This document shows, in pieces, positions 1-10,004 of a stretch of 18,700 nucleotides of DNA (within the stretch, counting starts at the first letter, position 1; each line of letters starts with the position of its first letter). Location of the stretch: positions 1 through 18,700 of the forward strand of contig JNEM01016067.1 in assembly GCA_000697335.1 (NCBI GenBank). The letters are read 5' to 3'. Source of the DNA: Conidiobolus incongruus B7586. Its lineage: Eukaryota; Entomophthoromycota; Entomophthoromycetes; Entomophthorales; Conidiobolaceae. The position numbers and the translations under genes were made by a program. The notes under the pieces are model-generated. The model saw nothing but the letters and a program-made list of their open reading frames with translations, made no database searches and was not told where the DNA came from.

Positions 1-1864
1 GATAAATTTTGAAATTAACTTATATTTAAATTGAATTTTTAAAAAAAGATAGTATTTAAATATTTGGAATAAAATTATCTTTTTAATTAAAGTCTTAATA
101 TATAAGAGTAACAATATTATTATAATAATTAAATATGTTTTTATTTTATCTATTTCAAATCTTAAAAATATTAAAGTAAAAAAATATAATATTTTGATCC
201 AAACTCAAAAAATTAGATATTAAAATATAATTAATAAAGAATTCACCAGTGTTTAATCAACAATGTTATATAGCTTAAATCAATCCAAAATATTGTAATT
301 TTATTTAAATATAAATGAAAACAATATTATCAATAAAATATTTATTTAACTAATATTAAATAGAATTACTAACTTAGAGCTAAATTACTAGTATTATTAA
401 TATCTACTCTATTTTTTTATTGGAATTATATCAATATCAAGGAATATAAGGTATTTTTCCAAGTAATTTTGATAATTTAGAATTCACGTGTCATTAAAGT
501 TATTTATTGAATATATTAAAGAGCGAATATATCTTGTATTATGAAAAATTAATACTATTTACAAATTATTATAGTTTTAATGCCAGATAATATTAAAACC
601 CAAATATCTTTATTGTTTATAATATGAAATATAATAATCCATAATATTTATCATTTTTAAAAAAATTTTAAACTTTTAAATTAATTTTTTATAACATATT
701 TTCAAAAAATTGAATTAATAAAAGATTTAAATTTATCAAACTAAATACTATAATTCATTTGTATACTTGCTGTTTTTCAAATATTGGCATCTTATAACTA
801 GTTTTTCATTAATGTAAATTTCTACATATTAATAACATATTTAAAATAATTTATATTATTCCAATATTATAATTAAAACTTTTTTCACATTTTATATATT
901 GAATTGAAAGCCATTTCTATAAACACACCCAATAACTTCTCACCCCATTATACATCTAATTTTAACCAATGAAATTTATTACAATTCGAATGTATATTAG
1001 CAACTGATTTATTAATTTGATATTTGATGATATTTGATTTAAATCAAGAATTTAAATTAGTCAATTATTTCCTCATGTCAATTTAACCTATACTTAATTG
1101 TTAGTTTCTAAGTTTTGCATTAAAAAATGGCATACCGAATCATGATTTTTTGTATATAATTGTCCGTGACAATATATAAAGACTAAAATGTTAAATAAAA
1201 TAATTTCTTTTATTATATGAGTTGTAAAATTATGGTATATAATAAATATATTGATTTAAATTAATTATCGAACTCTTAATCAAAACAACTACATAAATTA
1301 ATCAATATTCACAAATATTCTATTCAATAAAATCTATCCCCTAACAATTTGACCAGAGTTTATCAACTGTTTTAAATTTATATATAATCAAAATTATGAG
1401 GGAAATAAGTTGGTCAATAAAAATATTTTTTTAATATAAAAATTCAATTCAAAAAAAATAACACAATTTTTAATCTAAATATCGTCATCAGTTAAATTGA
1501 GATTATAAACTTGGTATATAACATCGGTACTAGTATAAATCTTCAACTTATTACGATCATTGATTTAAGGTTGGGAATCATTCAGTACAAAATACCTTTA
1601 ATCAATATTTGTAATTTAAACAAATGGGAGTTTATTTTTATAATTTCAAAAAATTACACATATATTCATCCAAAAAATCTAGAAGCTGAGAATTGACTAA
1701 TTTAGTTGGGAGAGAATAGTGAATACCTAATTTGGTAATTTAGTCGCATTTTATGTGGAATAAATTTATTTTCATTAAATTTTAATAAATTTAATATTTG
1801 ATTATTTAAGATGATATTATAATATTAATTCAGATATTTAGTTTAAATTAAAATTTAACAATTC
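1..1864. other. AT-rich intergenic desert, no gene seen
   Basis: No convincing coding frame or RNA gene could be found. Base composition is extremely A+T rich with many short A and T runs. The only longish open stretch (1511-1696, +) begins at TTG, has no ATG upstream in frame, and reads as low-complexity Ile/Asn/Leu, as chance frames do here. A short C-rich patch near 917-950 stands out but carries no recognisable motif. Confidence 0.7.
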
Positions 1865-1888
1865 TATTATTATTATTATTATTATTAT
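1865..1888. repeat. (TAT)8 microsatellite
   Basis: Eight perfect TAT units in a row, near the boundary between the AT desert and the less AT-rich region upstream of ILV2. It is a simple-sequence repeat with no evident function. Confidence 0.9.
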
Positions 1889-1889
1889 A

Positions 1890-2640
1890 GTTAAGAGAAA
1901 TTATTACTATTGTTGTTTTGTCAACTGTATTTTATATATTAATTGCTATAGCTGAACTTTACTGTATTTCAGTTAAAGAGTTGACAAAATGTGGATGCAT
2001 TGTTGGTGATATCCGAAACCAATTCAAAAATGGGTAAAATGGACAACTTGAAAGTTAGTCTTTAGTAGAATGTAACAGGCTGGTCCAATCAACTCCATCT
2101 AAGATCTTAAACCTTGATAACTATGTTTTACTCTGATTGGTTGATTGAAAATTGATAACATCAATTTTGTAATAAATTCAGGGTCTCATAATTCTATTGA
2201 TAGAGGGAGTTTCCAGTAATGTTGGTAAATGGGTATTTTCATGTGATCAAAATTAAATTTTGTTGGTCTTATGATTGTTGAGATTACCATATTTGACAAG
2301 AGTTGTTGGACTAAAACCCTTTACAAATTGATGTGTAAATGACTAAGGTTGAATCAGTTGAGGTTTTGGTAGATTCACCTCTGCGTTGTGTGGAAGTGGC
2401 TGGACTTTTATTTTGATTGGATTATTATGACTCATACTTTATCCTTTTCATCAATGCACTTGGGTTTAAATACCAATAAATAGATGTTATAGTATCAATA
2501 ACATATTATTTTTAACTGACAATAATTTATTATAATCAGAATTTGTTTTATGACCCAGTAGTCATATTAAAATAATCATAGTTTTAATTTATTAAATATT
2601 CATCGCAGTTATCTAAGTCAGTTACAGTGATACTTTTATT
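1890..2640. promoter_or_regulatory. Less AT-rich upstream region of ILV2
   Basis: This 750-bp stretch is visibly richer in G+C than the DNA to its left, yet has no open frame of useful length on either strand. It holds a perfect bZIP site at 2427-2435 and CCAAT-type motifs at 2085-2090 (CCAATC), 2135-2140 and 2415-2420 (GATTGG, i.e. CCAATC on the minus strand). The simplest reading is the ILV2 promoter and leader. A non-coding transcript or a decayed gene is possible but not shown. Confidence 0.5.
2427..2435. promoter_or_regulatory. Gcn4/CPC1-type site ATGACTCAT
   Basis: The nine bases ATGACTCAT are a perfect match to the palindromic consensus bound by Gcn4-type bZIP activators of general amino acid control. 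The site lies 254 bp before the ILV2 start codon, a usual distance for such a site in front of an amino acid biosynthesis gene. Regulation by a Gcn4 orthologue is inferred from the site and the gene's role. Confidence 0.6.
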
Positions 2641-2689
2641 TTAAATATTGAATAATTTAAATTCTCTCTTGCTACTAATCTTATATAAA

Positions 2690-4684
2690 ATGTCTGCAAC
2701 TCGTCTAAATATTCTAAGAAACAGTCTATCAAATCTGAGAACGAGAGTTCTTTGTAATACATATGTTAGAACGCCAGTAAGGTATCAAGCCTCGGCTGCT
2801 ACAATGCCCAAACCTGTTGAGCAAGAGCAGAGCGCTCCCACTACAAAATCACCTACCCCTTCCAATCGTATTCAACCTTCACCAACGAAAACTTCGGATA
2901 ATCCTGCCAATTTGATTGGTCTCACAGGTGGTCAAATTTTTCATCAGATGATGCTTGAACACAATGTCAAGCACGTGTTTGGTTATCCAGGTGGAGCTAT
3001 TCTTCCAGTCTATGACGCTATTTACAACTCCGATCAATTTGAATTGGTTCTGCCGAGACATGAACAGGGCGCTGGTCATATGGCTGAGGGTTATGCAAGA
3101 GCCACGGGTAAACCAGGTGTCGTCCTTGTGACATCTGGTCCCGGAGCTACTAATGTTATTACACCGATGCAAGATGCTCTTTCGGATGGTGTTCCTATGG
3201 TTGTGTTTTGTGGCCAGGTGCCTACATCGGCGATCGGTACTGATGCTTTCCAAGAAGCTGATGTTATTGGTATTTCCCGTTCTTGTTCTAAATGGAATGT
3301 AATGGTTAAAGACATTAAAGAACTCCCCCGTCGCATCAACGAAGCTTTTTACATTGCCACAACCGGCAGACCTGGACCCGTTTTGGTTGACCTTCCTAAA
3401 GATGTTACAGCTGCCACTCTCAACACTGCTTTTCCATCTCAACCTATGCTTCCAAATCCTGTTATTGCTAAATTGGCATCTCAAATCTATCCCCAAAAGG
3501 ATCTAGATACTACCTTGAACAAGGTTGCTGATTTGATCAACAGGGCCAAAAAGCCTGTTCTCTATGTTGGTAATGGTATACTCAGTTCTGTTGAAGGTCC
3601 TCAACTCCTCAAAGAGCTTTCTGACAGAGCTGATATCCCAGTCACAACCACTCTTCAAGGACTTGGTGCCTTTGACGAACTCAGCCCTCGCAGTCTTCAT
3701 ATGCTTGGTATGCATGGTAGCGCTTACGCCAATTTGGCAATGCAAAATGCTGATTTGATCATTGCACTTGGTGCTCGATTTGATGATCGTGTAACAGGTA
3801 ATCTTAAACTATTTGCTCCTGCAGCTAGAAAAGCCGAAGCTGAAGGACGTGGTGGTATTGTTCACTTTGATATCCTTCCCAAGAACATCAACAAGACTGT
3901 CAAGGTTACTGAAGGAGTTGAAGGTGATGTGATTACAAATCTCAAATACATGCTTCCTAAGATCAAGCCAGCTAAACATCCTGAATGGATTTCCAAGATC
4001 AATCAATGGAAGCAAAAGTACCCCTTCACATATTCAGACAACGCTCCTGCTGGAACAATGAAGCCTCAATTTGTCCTTGAAGAACTCAATCGTCAAATTG
4101 AAGACAAGAAAGGTGATGTCATTATTACAACGGGAGTTGGTCAACATCAAATGTGGGCCGCTCAATACATCCGTTGGCGTCAACCCCACTCCTTTATCTC
4201 TTCTGGAGGTCTAGGCACTATGGGTTTTGGTCTTCCATCCGCAATTGGTGCTAAAGTTGGTCAACCTGATAAGATTGTCATTGATATTGACGGTGACGCA
4301 TCCTTCTGTATGACTGCTATGGAGCTTGCAACCGCTGCTCAATTCAACATTGGTGTTAAAGTCCTACTTCTCAACAATGACTTCCAGGGTATGGTCAAGC
4401 AATGGCAGGATCTCTTCTACGAAGAGCGTTACTCCGCCACCCGTATGTTCAACCCCGACTTTGTCAAATTGGCTGAAGCCATGGGCGTCAGGGGACTCCG
4501 ATGCAACAATGCAGCTGATCTCCCACGCGTGATGGCCGAATTCCTCGCTCATCCCGGCCCCGTTATCCTCGAAGCCAAAGTTGACAAAGCTGAACACGTG
4601 TATCCTATGGTCCCTGCCGGCAAACCTCTTCACGAAATGGTCCTCAACGACAATCTTCGTCTTGAAGAAGACCACGGCTTTTAG
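2690..4684 (+). CDS. ILV2: Acetolactate synthase catalytic subunit, mitochondrial
   Basis: Intronless, 664 residues, close to the 687 of yeast Ilv2. The enzyme joins two pyruvates, or pyruvate and 2-ketobutyrate, in the first shared step of valine, leucine and isoleucine synthesis in the mitochondrial matrix, using ThDP, Mg and FAD. The start chosen is the ATG at 2690; the open frame runs 14 codons further upstream but without ATG. Residues 1-35 are rich in Arg, Ser and Asn and lack acids, as expected of a matrix-targeting peptide; a Pro/Ser/Thr-rich linker follows to about 75. The ThDP N-domain carries the catalytic Glu at 125 in RHEQGAGHMAEGYAR; the C-domain has IDIDGDASF with the metal-binding Asp at 536, the paired Asn at 562-563, and Trp 572 in MVKQWQ. 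Codons become more C-ending toward the 3' end. Ends with TAG. A 5' Gcn4-type site fits amino acid control. Confidence 0.96.
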   Translation: MSATRLNILRNSLSNLRTRVLCNTYVRTPVRYQASAATMPKPVEQEQSAPTTKSPTPSNRIQPSPTKTSDNPANLIGLTGGQIFHQMMLEHNVKHVFGYPGGAILPVYDAIYNSDQFELVLPRHEQGAGHMAEGYARATGKPGVVLVTSGPGATNVITPMQDALSDGVPMVVFCGQVPTSAIGTDAFQEADVIGISRSCSKWNVMVKDIKELPRRINEAFYIATTGRPGPVLVDLPKDVTAATLNTAFPSQPMLPNPVIAKLASQIYPQKDLDTTLNKVADLINRAKKPVLYVGNGILSSVEGPQLLKELSDRADIPVTTTLQGLGAFDELSPRSLHMLGMHGSAYANLAMQNADLIIALGARFDDRVTGNLKLFAPAARKAEAEGRGGIVHFDILPKNINKTVKVTEGVEGDVITNLKYMLPKIKPAKHPEWISKINQWKQKYPFTYSDNAPAGTMKPQFVLEELNRQIEDKKGDVIITTGVGQHQMWAAQYIRWRQPHSFISSGGLGTMGFGLPSAIGAKVGQPDKIVIDIDGDASFCMTAMELATAAQFNIGVKVLLLNNDFQGMVKQWQDLFYEERYSATRMFNPDFVKLAEAMGVRGLRCNNAADLPRVMAEFLAHPGPVILEAKVDKAEHVYPMVPAGKPLHEMVLNDNLRLEEDHGF

Positions 4685-4786
4685 AAATTGAACATTTTTT
4701 TATACATGTTACTAACCTATAATTCCTTTCTGATATTATTTTATTTGCATTGTAATAAGTGCTCATCCAAGAAATTCTTTATTGTG

Positions 4787-4792
4787 AATAAA
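4787..4792 (+). terminator. Poly(A) signal candidate for ILV2
   Basis: AATAAA lies 102 bases after the ILV2 stop codon, following a T-rich stretch and preceding an A-rich one. In DNA this rich in A+T such hexamers also arise by chance, so the assignment rests on position. Confidence 0.4.
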
Positions 4793-4799
4793 TCTAAAA

Positions 4800-5781
4800 A
4801 TATTTTAATTCTATATATTGCTTTTCATTTATTATTGTTAATTTATTAATATGTTAATTAACTAGCAGATTTTAAGGTCTCGTACTTTTTATTTTGACAA
4901 ATTGAAAAATTTTAAATTTTAGATCTTTATAGAACTAAATTTTTTATAATATTTTTTAATTGAATATCCAATTCAAACTAAAAGGCTCAAAATTAGTTTA
5001 TAAATTAAATTTATTTTAATTTTTATTATTGATTACTAGTTTATTTCTTATACCCTTTATTTTCAAATGGTGATCATGGTAATTTTATTTGATTAAACCA
5101 GTTTTATTTTAATATCAAATTGATAGTGTATTAGAAAAATGTGATAAAAAGATAATTAATATTAATTGAATATTAATACCAAAATTTATATCTTTAGTAT
5201 TTCAAAATATATTTAATTACAATTTCCTAAATAAGATTAATTCAATATTTTTTTGGGTAATAAATTAGATAATATAATATTAAAAGTGCATAAAAACAAT
5301 TATATTAAGAAATTTTCAATCTTAAATAAATATTTAACACATAATATTATCCAAAATATATTGTTCATAATAACCTGTAAGAATGTTCAAAATAGGTAAA
5401 TATAAATCTTATATAACTATATTATTTATTAATATCATAATATAAATTTCCTTTTAATGCCATCGCATATTGACTTAAATATACATTACATAATATGAAA
5501 TTAATGTATCAAAAATTTATAAGAGTTTAGTAAAATAAATTTAATATTAAAGTTATCAGATAATAGATTATTATATTATCTTAATTGAATATGTATTATA
5601 TATAACAAATGTTTCACCAAATATTGAATCACTTTTAATATTAACCAATTAATATTATTTTAAATAAAATGAATCATAAAAATAATCATTTAAAAAAATT
5701 AATATAATATTAGTTTAGAAAATAAAGAAAAGAAATGGCAAGTTTTTTAATTTCTAATCTTTCAAACATATTATACATTTT
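4800..5781. other. AT-rich intergenic, left of the Tn5 end
   Basis: No gene, tRNA or strong repeat seen on either strand. The sequence is nearly all A and T with scattered short words richer in G+C. It stops at an exact Tn5 mosaic end, so its continuity with the DNA to the right is uncertain. Confidence 0.6.
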
Positions 5782-5800
5782 AGATGTGTATAAGAGACAG
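5782..5800 (+). other. Tn5 mosaic end (Nextera adapter remnant)
   Basis: AGATGTGTATAAGAGACAG is identical over all 19 bases to the hyperactive Tn5 mosaic end used in tagmentation libraries. No transposase gene or second mosaic end is present, and natural Tn5 belongs to bacteria. It is therefore best read as leftover library adapter built into the assembly, and it marks a possible false join. The flanking bases do not match the rest of either standard Nextera adapter. Confidence 0.93.
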
Positions 5801-6649
5801 ATATTAAGTTTTTTTATTATTTTTTATTTAAAAAATAAAATAAAATATTAAGTTAAAATAATTTCTATTATAAATTATAATAAATAAATATTAATTATTA
5901 TAATAAACTATAAAAATATATAATTTTCTTTATGATATTTAATGGCAAATTAAAATATTATTAACTTTATACTTTTAAATAATCATTAAATGGTGTTTTT
6001 ATTCTTAATTATAAGTATCTATTATTTTATTTTAAAAATTATAAAATATATAAAGTTAGAACTATAGAAAATTTTCTATATAAATTAACTATAAAAAGCT
6101 ATTATATTTAATAAACTCATTAGATTATAATTTATATAGTTATAATTATATTAAGTAATTAAAAAATTATTTTTATAAATAAATTAAATCAGCTTTAATA
6201 TTTTAAATTTTAGTTTTTAATAAAAAAACCAGTTTTTCAAGTATTAACAACTTACTAAAAATATAGCAAAAAGTTATAAATAATAAAAAGATATATTTAT
6301 TTTATATTGTATATTAATTATATAATTCATATATTAATATTTTTATTTAATTTTAACTTTAATATTATGTCATTATTAAATTTCTGTATTATTATTAATA
6401 ACTCCTATTTATATTAGTTTCAGACATTTCAAAATACTTAACATAAAAAATTAAATCAATTTTATTAAAAAATCCAAAATGCTGATCTATCATTTATTCA
6501 AATATTTGCATATATGTATTTTGATATTTATATACTCAAATTACAATTTTAAGATTATTTATAATATAGCACTTATATCTTATTTGTAATCCTTACTATA
6601 TATATTATAATTGATATTGTTTAAAAGAATCAATTAGTCAGTTTAATAA

Positions 6650-6654
<5 letters not shown>
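5801..6654. other. Extremely AT-rich stretch, no gene
   Basis: One of the most A+T-rich parts of the window, with almost no G or C for hundreds of bases and no open frame starting with ATG of useful length. Nothing identifiable is seen. It begins directly after the Tn5 mosaic end. Confidence 0.6.
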
Positions 6655-6688
<34 letters not shown>

Positions 6689-6706
6689 TTATTTATTTAT
6701 TTATTT
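6655..6706. repeat. Compound microsatellite (AT)15-(ATTT)6
   Basis: Fifteen AT units (6655-6684) run directly into six ATTT units (6683-6706), sharing two bases at the junction. This is a compound simple repeat with no interruptions, likely to vary in length. Confidence 0.9.
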
Positions 6707-6709
6707 GTC

Positions 6710-8193
6710 ATTGAAAAATTAACTACTGTTATATAGATTGGTGATTGGACTTTGATATAAGATTTTGATCTATTAATTCTTCAGCACCTAAGGTTACTAG
6801 TAATTTAAAATATATTTTCAATATTAATTAAATATAATTTATTTGTTGTTCTAATGATTCCAAACATAGCCCAGAATCTATAAGCAATATTTAATTTGAC
6901 TAGAACCTACACATTGCATAGAACAATAATCTTCATTTCTTCAACATATTGATCATAATTGCATGCATTCTATTAATTATACACAAAAAATATTATCATT
7001 CACGATTTGATTTATTACTTATCAGGATCACTTACTAAATAATAATGAATTAAATTTAATTACAAAACTGACAATTTACTATAATTTTGATTTTGGATTA
7101 TCTACAAAGATTTTACTTAAAGCAGAATTGGAAGATTCAAGAGTATATATATTCCTATCAACTTGAAATTATAATATTTAATTAATCTAATGAAAAAAAG
7201 TGTGTTTTTGATGTTTTATACAAACTTTAGCAATTAAGAATTGAAAGAGTTTGTGTTTCACATCTGAATTTTATAATGATATAAACCAATTCGAGAAAAG
7301 ATGGTTATCAGTTAATAAAATAATTCATATTATGTTATATTAGTTAAAGAGCCAATCAAAATATAAATTATACAAAATATGAATTTTACAGTATATTTTA
7401 TTTAAATAGATATTAATAAAAAATTGATCTAACTTGATTTGAAATCAAAACTTATAATTAAAACCTAATCATAATATAATTTGAAATATAGATGTTTAGT
7501 TTATAATGGAAGACAATTAATTAAAAATATTATACATATTTTAATTTATTATTTAAATAAAAAAATCTAAAATCCCAATGTTATGATCATATTTAAAACA
7601 ATCCAATATATAAAACTGATTTTGAATAATTCAACATAAATTTTAATAATATGAAATATTGTGTATTTGTAATTAAAAACCTCTGGTATTGATCATTTTA
7701 CAAATAATAACGGTTCAAATAGTATAATTTTACTATTAGCACAAAGATTATGTTTAATTCAATTAGTTTGAATAATTAATTTTATTTAATACTAGTTAAC
7801 TTATATTAATATCAATATTTTCAAGTATAATTATTTTATCTATTTCAATATCAAAAGAATATGTCATATTAATCAAGACTATTAGAAATAATTGATTATT
7901 ATATTAATTTGATTATTTGAGATTAACTATTAATGAATAATGTTATCATTTTGTAATAAAAAAATTACTCAAAAGATATATATATATTAATTAAATGAAC
8001 TTAAATTCAGCATCTATAATCCAAAACAAAGAAATTATCCCATAATAACATTATGCAAAATGAATCCTTCAACATTCTATAAATTTAGCATTATTATCAA
8101 AATTGACGTAAATTAAAAAAAATTAAAAAAAACTAATCTATTATATTATTCCATCTATTAATCTATATTAATTAATATATAATTTTAATAATC
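6710..8193. other. Intergenic region upstream of gamma-tubulin
   Basis: No gene was found. The part from about 6720 to 7330 is somewhat less extreme in composition than its neighbours, but all three frames on both strands are closed by frequent stops. The last 100 bases before the gamma-tubulin start contain A-tracts (two runs of TTAAAAAAA or similar) and TATTAAT-like words that may serve as core promoter. Confidence 0.5.
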
Positions 8194-9804
8194 ATGCCTC
8201 GTGAATTAATCACTTTACAAGTTGGCCAATGTGGCAACCAGAGTAAATTCCATTTTTATTCAATTATTTATATATGTAAATTGATATAAAATTAATATTT
8301 TAGTGGGTCAAGTATTCTGGTCCCAATTATGCTCTGAACACGGTATTGGAGCGGACGGCAGATTACAGCCTTTCGCCATCGATAATCAAGCTCTTGACAG
8401 AAAGGATGTCTTCTTTTATCAAGTAACCCATCCAAAATTTTTATTCTCAAATCATTCTAATTTTAAATAGGCCGACGACGAGCATTATATCCCACGCTCA
8501 ATATTAATTGATTTAGAACCGGGAGTAATTGGCGCAATTAGGAATGGCGCTTACGGGAATTTGTTCAATCCCGAAAATATTTTTATTAGTAAGGATGGCT
8601 CGGGAGCTGGCAACTTGTGGGCTGAGGGGTATTCCAAGGGAGATTTGGTTGGTGATGATATTATCGATATGTTGGATAGGGAAGCCGATAATTCTGATAG
8701 TTTAGAAGTAATGCAATTATTTATTAATTCTTTTTATTTCAATTTATCATTGAATTATTTTAGGGATTTATGATGTTACATTCAATTTCGGGAGGTACTG
8801 GATCTGGTTTAGGGTCTTTAATGTTAGAGAAATTGAATGATAGATACCCCAAAAAGCTCATTCAAACTTACTCTGTATTTCCTAATCACGAAACTGCTGC
8901 TGATGTAGTTGTTCAACCCTATAACTCGGTTTTATCTTTGAAGAGATTAACTCAGAATGCTGATTGTGTGGTAATTTTTGTAAAGATTGCATTTTATATC
9001 GAAATTGATTTGAAATATTAGGTGGTAATTGATAATTCTGCTCTGAATAGAATTGCGTCGGATAGGTTGCATATTCCCGAAGTGAATTATACTCAGTTGA
9101 ATCAATTGGTAATCAAATACTATTGTGTTTCAAATCATTTTATTAAATCTTATCTTTAGATTGCAACTGTGATGTCAGCTTCAACGACGCCATTGAGATA
9201 TCCTGGATATATGAACAACGATCTTGTAGGATTAGTAGCTTCTTTAATTCCCACACCCAAGTGTCATTTTATCACTACAGCATACACGCCATTCAGCAAC
9301 GACGGTATGGAATCTTCAGTTCGAAAGACCTCCGTATTGGACGTTATGCGACGCTTATTGGACTCCAAGAACCGCATGGCATCGGTAGCTGCCAACAAAA
9401 AGAGCTGCTACATAAGTTTACTCAACATCATTCAGGGCGATGTCGATCCCACAGATGTACACAAATCCCTACTTAGAATTCGCGAACGACGTCTCGCCCA
9501 ATTCATCCCTTGGGGACCCGCTAGTCTTCAGGTGGTCCTGGCACGAAAATCGCCATTCGTACAAACACCGCACAAGGTCAGCGGTCTCATGCTCGCGAAC
9601 CATACGTCCATTGCATCCCTTCTCAACCGCATGCTCGACCAATACAATAAGCTCAAGAACCGCAACGCCTTTTTGGAACGCTTCAAAACTCATACGCTGT
9701 TCGAGGAAGGCTTAGACGATTTCGACCAGAGTAAGGAGAGTTTGCAGGATTTGATTACGGAGTACAGAAATTGTGAAAGTCCTGATTATTTAAAACTCAA
9801 TTAA
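8194..9804 (+). CDS. TUBG: Gamma-tubulin, six exons
   Basis: Gamma-tubulin caps microtubule minus ends within the gamma-tubulin complex at the spindle pole body. Splicing gives 447 residues, the family's normal length. Exons: 8194-8242, 8304-8422, 8471-8707, 8764-8970, 9022-9108, 9160-9804. The five introns are 61, 48, 56, 51 and 51 nt, all GT-AG with GTAA donors. The product starts [16 protein letters not shown] (nucleotide-binding loop 1), continues with [18 protein letters not shown], has the tubulin signature GGTGSG at 145-150, then [20 protein letters not shown] and [11 protein letters not shown], and matches fission yeast and human gamma-tubulin throughout, not alpha or beta. CTG encodes the conserved Leu in SALNRIA. 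The last exon is clearly richer in G+C from about 9250 to 9720. UFD1 converges on this gene 200 bp downstream. The exon joins are certain from protein conservation, though not shown by transcripts. Confidence 0.96.
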
Positions 9805-9814
9805 TTCTATTTTG

Positions 9815-9820
9815 AATAAA
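9815..9820 (+). terminator. Poly(A) signal candidate for gamma-tubulin
   Basis: AATAAA sits 10 bases after the gamma-tubulin stop codon, in the 200-bp gap shared with the convergent UFD1 gene. Confidence 0.4.
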
Positions 9821-9960
9821 TATTATAGTATATATTACAAAAAAATATAATTTTTTAATATTTAAAATTTCAGTTATTATCTGAATTGATTGTTATGATT
9901 TTAAATAAGTTAGATAAAAGTATTATATATGTTAAAAGTTTTCAATATTGGTAGAGGTTA

Positions 9961-9966
9961 TTTATT
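9961..9966 (-). terminator. Poly(A) signal candidate for UFD1
   Basis: On the minus strand AATAAA occurs 38 bases past the UFD1 stop codon. It lies in the shared 3' gap with gamma-tubulin, so the two transcripts may end close together or overlap slightly. Confidence 0.35.
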
Positions 9967-10004
9967 TAATAATATAATAGTAATAAGATAAAAATAGCAG
10001 TCAA

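Noticed and set aside
1511-1696. 61-codon open frame on the plus strand
   Set aside because: It starts at TTG, has no ATG, and reads as AT-driven low complexity with no recognisable family.
2879-4675. Several long minus-strand and alternate-frame ORFs within ILV2
   Set aside because: They are shadows of the conserved ILV2 frame; none resembles a known protein.
5782-5800. Reading the Tn5 end as a natural transposon insertion
   Set aside because: The sequence is the engineered mosaic end, occurs once, and has no transposase or partner end nearby.
7690-7720. B-box-like GGTTCAAAT
   Set aside because: No A box upstream at the right spacing and no cloverleaf pairing.
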